From: an uncultured Bacillota bacterium
GTDB lineage: Bacteria; Bacillota_I; Bacilli_A; Izemoplasmatales; UBA1188
Assembly: GCA_900318975.1 (NCBI GenBank)
Contig: ONMY01000236.1
Location: 1 to 8,787 of the forward strand
DNA length: 8,787 nt
Direction of reading: 5' to 3'
Under the pieces are notes generated by a model. The model was not told the DNA's origin, ran no database searches, and saw nothing but the letters and a program-made list of their open reading frames with translations. The first letter of the stretch is position 1; each line of letters begins with the position of its first letter. The translations under genes were made by a program, and so were the position numbers. Positions 5,634 to 8,787 of the stretch are shown piece after piece.

Positions 5634-6542
5634 ATGGAAAAAATTGTAAAAAAGACATCAAAAGGCAATGACGTAACTATTTACGTATATAATTCATTGC
5701 CAAATCCTAAAGCTGTTGTTCAAATCGTTCATGGAGCTAGTGAACATTTCACAAGATACGAAGACTTCATTAGCTTTTTAAATAGTAACAATTATATTTG
5801 CGTTGGTGGTGACATTTTAGGTCATGGAGAGTCAACTCACGCAGAAAAAAAATATATATATTTTGAAAAAGATGAAGCTTATGAATCTATAACAATGGTT
5901 AAGGATTACATTAAAGCCACTTATCCAAATCTTCCTTTATACTTGCTAGGACATTCGATGGGATCTTTCTTAGCAAGAAAACTACTAATTGATTATCCAA
6001 TTGATTATAAAAAAGGTATTATAAGTGGAACTACAACTATGCCAGTCGCTTTAACTGGTGCAGCTGTGTTCTTAGGGGCTGTTACACGCATTTTTAGAGG
6101 CAAGAAGGGTATTTCACCACTCTTAAGCGAACTCGGCATGAATGGGCTTCCTAAGAAGATGATAAAGGCTAATTTGCTTCCAGAAGGCGATCTTTGGATC
6201 ACACATGATAAAGAAATTGCTAATTATTACCAAGAATCACCTATTTGTGGTGAAGATTTTACAGTAGCAGCTTATCAAGGAATGTTCTCTTGGATTGATT
6301 TTGTTTCTAAGAAAAAGAATCTTGATAAAGGAAATAAAGAAACACCAATATTCTTTATAGCTGGTATGGAAGATCCACTAAGCAATTTCGGTAAAGATAT
6401 AAAAACTACAGTCGATATGTACAAAAAATGCGGTTACGGATACTGCGAAGTGTCATTATACGAAGGTATGAGACATGAAGTGCTAAATGAAATCGAAAGA
6501 AATAAAGTTTATAACGACTGTCTACAATTTTTTGAAAAATAA
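5634..6542 (+). CDS. Alpha/beta hydrolase, monoacylglycerol lipase / lysophospholipase type
   Basis: This is a 302-residue cytoplasmic serine hydrolase of the Hydrolase_4 (PldB/monoglyceride lipase-like) family. VVQIVHGASEH (28-38) contains the His-Gly of the oxyanion region, and GDILGHGES (59-67) is the family's second landmark. GHSMGS (106-111) is the nucleophile elbow with Ser108. GMEDP (244-248) supplies the acid, Asp247, and MRHEVLNE (279-286) the base, His281, so the triad is complete. Residues ~130-220 form the variable lid domain that sets specificity. No signal peptide or membrane segment is seen. The likely substrate is a monoacylglycerol, lysophospholipid or other ester; it cannot be fixed from sequence. 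It has its own promoter, no co-transcribed neighbour, and ends at a terminator shared with deoD. The start is the ATG with AGGAG; a longer frame beginning at 5559 is rejected. Confidence 0.9.
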   Translation: MEKIVKKTSKGNDVTIYVYNSLPNPKAVVQIVHGASEHFTRYEDFISFLNSNNYICVGGDILGHGESTHAEKKYIYFEKDEAYESITMVKDYIKATYPNLPLYLLGHSMGSFLARKLLIDYPIDYKKGIISGTTTMPVALTGAAVFLGAVTRIFRGKKGISPLLSELGMNGLPKKMIKANLLPEGDLWITHDKEIANYYQESPICGEDFTVAAYQGMFSWIDFVSKKKNLDKGNKETPIFFIAGMEDPLSNFGKDIKTTVDMYKKCGYGYCEVSLYEGMRHEVLNEIERNKVYNDCLQFFEK

Positions 6543-6569
6543 TTAAATTTATATAAATATTTGAATAAA

Positions 6570-6596
6570 AAAAGAGCGACTTTTTAGTCGCCTTTT
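6570..6596. terminator. Bidirectional terminator between the hydrolase gene and deoD
   Basis: GCGACT (6576-6581), loop TTTT, AGTCGC (6586-6591); the stem continues as AAAAG/CTTTT past one bulged A (6575). On minus the stem is followed by a run of T (CTTTTTTTATT), a strong terminator for the queH-deoD operon. On plus the tail is TTTTCTCGTTTTATT, weaker. The core AAAGAGCGAC is identical to that of the terminator at 1101-1126. Confidence 0.85.
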
Positions 6597-6623
6597 CTCG
6601 TTTTATTAATTTAATTAATAAAT

Positions 6624-7334
6624 TTATAGTCTTATTGCAGTTTCTAAGGCTAATTTCATCATTTCGTTAAATGATGTTTGTCTTTCTTCTGCTGTTGTTT
6701 CTTGGTGTGTTACGAGTGAATCACTAATTGTTAAAATACATGCTGCATTCTTATTTAATGCTTTAGCATTAGCAAATAATGCATAAGATTCCATTTCAAC
6801 ACATACACAATCATTCTCTTTAACGCCTTCCATGAAGCTTGAATTTTCATGATAGAATACATCAGATGAGTGAACACAACCGAACTTTACAGGCATATTT
6901 AAGTCTTCAGAAACCTCTTTGATTTTACTATTTATTAGTTTGCTTGGTTCAATAGTATGTTTATCATAAAGGTTGAAAACGTATGCATAATTAGACTCAC
7001 TATAAGCTTTATCACAAACGATTACATCAAACAATTTGACATTTTCTTTATATGCTCCAGCTGAGCCAATTCTAATTATATTTTCAACATTATAGAACTT
7101 GAATAGCTCATAAGAATAGATTCCAATTGATGGCATTCCCATGCCAGATCCCATTACTGTAACTCTAACTCCTTTATATGTTCCTGTGTATCCAAACATA
7201 TTTCTTACTGTATTAAAACATACTGGGTTTTCTAAATAAGTTTCTGCGATATATTTAGCACGAAGAGGATCGCCTGGCATTAATACTGTTTTTGCAATAT
7301 CTTCTAATTTTGCATTATTATGAGGCGTAGACAT
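6624..7334 (-). CDS. deoD: Purine-nucleoside phosphorylase, DeoD type
   Basis: This enzyme phosphorolyses purine (deoxy)nucleosides to base plus (deoxy)ribose-1-phosphate; DeoD-type enzymes are hexamers. The 236-residue length is standard. Visible active-site residues: His5, Gly21 and Arg25 in PGDPLRAK (20-27), Arg44 in VRNMFGYTG, GSGMGMPS (62-69), Arg88-I-G-S91 (phosphate), Phe160, VEMES (179-183) and catalytic Asp205 in ISDS, with Arg218 in the following helix. Nothing is missing. The ATG has AGGAGA (7346-7341) 6 nt upstream and starts 2 nt after the deoC stop. As the last gene of its operon it ends before the shared terminator. Together with DeoC and the distant Pdp it supports use of deoxynucleosides as a carbon source or for base salvage. 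Confidence 0.96.
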   Translation of the reverse strand: MSTPHNNAKLEDIAKTVLMPGDPLRAKYIAETYLENPVCFNTVRNMFGYTGTYKGVRVTVMGSGMGMPSIGIYSYELFKFYNVENIIRIGSAGAYKENVKLFDVIVCDKAYSESNYAYVFNLYDKHTIEPSKLINSKIKEVSEDLNMPVKFGCVHSSDVFYHENSSFMEGVKENDCVCVEMESYALFANAKALNKNAACILTISDSLVTHQETTAEERQTSFNEMMKLALETAIRL

Positions 7335-7336
7335 AA

Positions 7337-7981
7337 TTATTCTCCTTTTACTATCTCAACTCCGTGAGATGTTCCGATTCTTGATGCTCCTGCATCTATC
7401 ATAGCTTTTGCTTCATTAAAATTATTGATTCCACCAGCAGCTTTTATCTTAGCATTATCCTTTACAACATCCTTCATTATGCACACGTTTTCGACTTTAG
7501 CACCAGCTGTTCCAAAGCCTGTAGATGTCTTAACAAAGTCTGCATTAGCTTTAAGTGATAGAGCCGATGCACGTCTTATTTCTTCTTCGTTTAAGTAGCA
7601 AGTTTCGATAATAACTTTTAATACTTTATCACCGCAAGCATTTTTAATCTCTTTTATTTCATTATATACATAATCATCTTTTTTATCTTTTAAAGCTGCA
7701 ATATTGATAACCATATCAATTTCATCAGCTCCTTTTTCTACTGCATCTTTTGTTTCAAATACTTTTGTTTCAATTGTATTTTGTCCAAGAGGGAATCCTA
7801 TTACAGTACAAACAAGAACATTTGAACCTTTTAATAATTTTCTTGCAAGTTCTATATAATATGGATTAACACAAACGCTTTTAAAATTATATTCTTTTGC
7901 TTCTTCACATAATTTTTTAATTATTTCTTCACCACCAAACGCTTTTAAGTATGTATGGTCAATATATTCATTAATATTCAT
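7337..7981 (-). CDS. deoC: Deoxyribose-phosphate aldolase
   Basis: DeoC splits 2-deoxyribose-5-phosphate into acetaldehyde and glyceraldehyde-3-phosphate through a Schiff base. The 214-residue TIM barrel is a typical bacterial length. IDHTYLK (7-13) is the N-terminal signature, ADEIDMVINI (85-94) holds the catalytic Asp89, VKTSTGFGTAGA (150-161) the Schiff-base Lys151, and IKAAGGI (179-185) the second Lys180. AGGAGG (7991-7986) lies 4 nt before the ATG and overlaps the ylmG stop. DeoC needs DeoB (phosphopentomutase) to receive the products of DeoD and Pdp; deoB is not in this window. Confidence 0.96.
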   Translation of the reverse strand: MNINEYIDHTYLKAFGGEEIIKKLCEEAKEYNFKSVCVNPYYIELARKLLKGSNVLVCTVIGFPLGQNTIETKVFETKDAVEKGADEIDMVINIAALKDKKDDYVYNEIKEIKNACGDKVLKVIIETCYLNEEEIRRASALSLKANADFVKTSTGFGTAGAKVENVCIMKDVVKDNAKIKAAGGINNFNEAKAMIDAGASRIGTSHGVEIVKGE

Positions 7982-7985
7982 AAAT

Positions 7986-7992
7986 CCTCCTA
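7986..7992 (-). promoter_or_regulatory. deoC ribosome site overlapping the ylmG stop codon
   Basis: On minus the ylmG stop TAG (7992-7990) is continuous with the deoC Shine-Dalgarno, TAGGAGG, so ribosomes finishing ylmG end on the deoC initiation site. This suggests coupled translation between a cell-division gene and a catabolic gene. Confidence 0.7.
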
Positions 7993-8262
7993 TAAAATTA
8001 ATGATAAATATTCAAGTAAATATAACAAAAATGCATAAACTAACATCCCAATAGTTGCTCCAAGATCAAATCCACCTACTATTAATCTTCCAGAACAAAT
8101 ATTCATAAATGGAGATGATATTTTTCTAAAAATATCAAATAATTTAGTGCCATAAAGGGATCTAAACCATGTCATTATAAAGAAGATTGCGATTAATAAA
8201 TAATATATTAATGCAATGTAATATATTACTCTTATAAATTCGCCTAAAACAGTTAAAAACAT
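7990..8262 (-). CDS. ylmG: YggT/YlmG family small membrane protein
   Basis: From the ATG at 8262 the protein has 90 residues, the usual length of the single-domain YlmG type. A hydrophobic segment (about 10-33) is followed by TWFRSLYG, then the conserved ISSPFMN...(I)VGGFDLGATIGMLV (about 50-74), and a second membrane segment (to about 88). YggT/YlmG proteins are linked to cell division, membrane organisation and, in plastids, nucleoid distribution; the molecular activity is not known. Position directly after sepF repeats the ylmF-ylmG order of B. subtilis. An in-frame TTG at 8286 would add 8 residues overlapping sepF. Neither start has a clear Shine-Dalgarno; the ATG, 4 nt after the sepF stop, fits reinitiation and is preferred. 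Confidence 0.85.
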   Translation of the reverse strand: MFLTVLGEFIRVIYYIALIYYLLIAIFFIMTWFRSLYGTKLFDIFRKISSPFMNICSGRLIVGGFDLGATIGMLVYAFLLYLLEYLSLIL

Positions 8263-8266
8263 GGTA

Positions 8267-8554
8267 TTATTTAGAATATTTTGCAATAAAGTTCTTAATA
8301 TCTGGATCTTTATATTGTTCTTTTATTGCAAATAAAAATACATTTTTAGATATTTTTGTTACTTTGCCATCTGTAGCATAGTTTACTCCTGAAAGGAAGT
8401 TTAATACTCCTTCAGCTTGCTCTTTTGGACAATCATTAAAGTCAATGCAAAGTATTTCACCTTCCATTAGTTTGTCTGCATATTTTAAACTATTTGAATC
8501 ATCTTCGATTTTAATAAAACTAATCTTGTCTCTAATTGAACCAGTTTGAGCCAT
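8267..8554 (-). CDS. sepF: Cell division protein SepF, short form
   Basis: SepF tethers and bundles FtsZ filaments at the septum. The 95 residues consist almost only of the C-terminal core domain (DUF552): GEILCIDFNDCPKEQAEGVLN (32-52), the invariant-type FLSGVNYATDGKVTKISKNVFLF (53-75) and a short tail. B. subtilis SepF is about 150 residues and begins with an amphipathic membrane-binding helix and a linker. Here the N-terminus (MAQTGSIRDKISFIKIEDD) has no obvious amphipathic anchor. The start is firm: AGGAGG (8565-8560) is 5 nt from the ATG, and queH ends just upstream at 8570, so a longer N-terminus is excluded. How it would reach the membrane is unclear; the co-transcribed membrane protein YlmG is one speculative partner. 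Confidence 0.88.
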   Translation of the reverse strand: MAQTGSIRDKISFIKIEDDSNSLKYADKLMEGEILCIDFNDCPKEQAEGVLNFLSGVNYATDGKVTKISKNVFLFAIKEQYKDPDIKNFIAKYSK

Positions 8555-8569
8555 AATTTCCTCCTATAA

Positions 8570-8787
8570 TTATTTCTTTGTATCTCTTAAAGAATATTCG
8601 CATCCACAATAATCTTGTCTATAGAGGCCATATTCTTTTGAATTCTTAATAGAATTCTTATATCCTTCGTTTTTCTTAAAATCAGAATAAATATATTTGA
8701 TATTATATATATTTTCTAATTCTTGACCAATCTTATTTAGTTTATCAGCATTTTTATAAGGCGATACTGATAATGTTGATGTGAAAT
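8570..8787 (-). CDS. queH: Epoxyqueuosine reductase QueH, C-terminal part (runs off window)
   Basis: Only the last 72 codons are in the window; the 5' part lies beyond base 8787. The translation begins FTSTLSVSPYKNADKLNKIG and ends EYGLYRQDYCGCEYSLRDTKK. SPYKN near the beginning and the LYRQxYCGC motif close to the end, with its paired cysteines, are characteristic of QueH (formerly DUF208), an iron-sulfur enzyme that performs the last step of queuosine synthesis in tRNA, reducing epoxyqueuosine; it is the non-orthologous replacement of QueG. The stop (8572-8570) is 4 nt before the sepF AGGAGG, so queH is probably co-transcribed with sepF-ylmG-deoC-deoD. Confidence 0.9.
   Translation of the reverse strand, partial: FTSTLSVSPYKNADKLNKIGQELENIYNIKYIYSDFKKNEGYKNSIKNSKEYGLYRQDYCGCEYSLRDTKK

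Noticed and set aside
6005..6202. Minus-strand open frame opposite the hydrolase gene
   Set aside because: It lies inside the well-supported hydrolase and has no ribosome site or recognisable motif.
6602..6622. A/T-only inverted repeat after the deoD stop
   Set aside because: TTTATTAAT/ATTAATAAA is perfect but contains no G or C and the strong shared terminator lies just beyond it; probably compositional.
8263..8286. TTG start for ylmG adding 8 residues
   Set aside because: It has no ribosome site and overlaps sepF; the ATG at 8262, 4 nt after the sepF stop, fits reinitiation and the usual family length. Not fully excluded.

Overview
The window (8,787 bases, roughly 30% GC by eye) looks like chromosome from a low-GC Gram-positive bacterium (Bacillota, or a Mollicutes-like relative that uses the standard code). 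The reasons are strong AGGAGG ribosome sites, recU, a sepF-ylmG pair, a Bacillus-type pyrimidine-nucleoside phosphorylase, an RNase J family gene, and tryptophan encoded by TGG with TGA used as a stop. No tRNA, rRNA, insertion sequence, CRISPR array or prophage signature was seen. I cannot name the species.

Layout from left to right. Bases 1-372 (minus) hold the N-terminal 124 codons of an RNase J-family protein that has lost most of its metal-binding motif. It is divergent from recU (520-1116, plus), a Holliday-junction resolvase. A compact bidirectional terminator (1101-1126), overlapping both stop codons, separates recU from a tightly packed minus-strand operon, transcribed in the order thyA (4772-3906), folA/DHFR (3906-3442), a PAP2-family membrane phosphatase (3442-2414) and pdp (2417-1125). 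Every junction in this operon is a TAATG or ATGA overlap. Upstream of thyA, also on minus, is ssb (5194-4823). Between ssb and thyA lies an imperfect palindrome that contains an extended -10 promoter in its loop and the thyA ribosome site in one arm.

Bases 5195-5633 are an AT-rich intergenic stretch with regulatory signals but no gene. A good sigma-A type promoter (TTGCAA, 17 bp, TATAAT) drives an alpha/beta hydrolase (5634-6542, plus), monocistronic as far as can be seen. A second terminator (6570-6596), closely related in sequence to the first, separates it from another minus-strand operon: queH (partial, >8787-8570), sepF (8554-8267), ylmG (8262-7990), deoC (7981-7337) and deoD (7334-6624).

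Functionally the window concentrates deoxynucleotide metabolism. ThyA and DHFR make dTMP and recycle folate. Pdp and DeoD release (deoxy)ribose-1-phosphate from pyrimidine and purine nucleosides, and DeoC splits deoxyribose-5-phosphate; the phosphopentomutase DeoB that would link them is not in the window. DNA maintenance (SSB, RecU), cell division (SepF, YlmG) and tRNA queuosine modification (QueH) make up the rest. Most genes are well-known families. The points most worth a second look are the probably catalytically dead RNase J paralogue, the promoter/ribosome-site palindrome before thyA, the PAP2 phosphatase embedded in a thymidylate operon, a SepF lacking its membrane-targeting N-terminus, and unusual cofactor-pocket residues in DHFR. 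I did not find convincing evidence of a wholly new multi-gene system.
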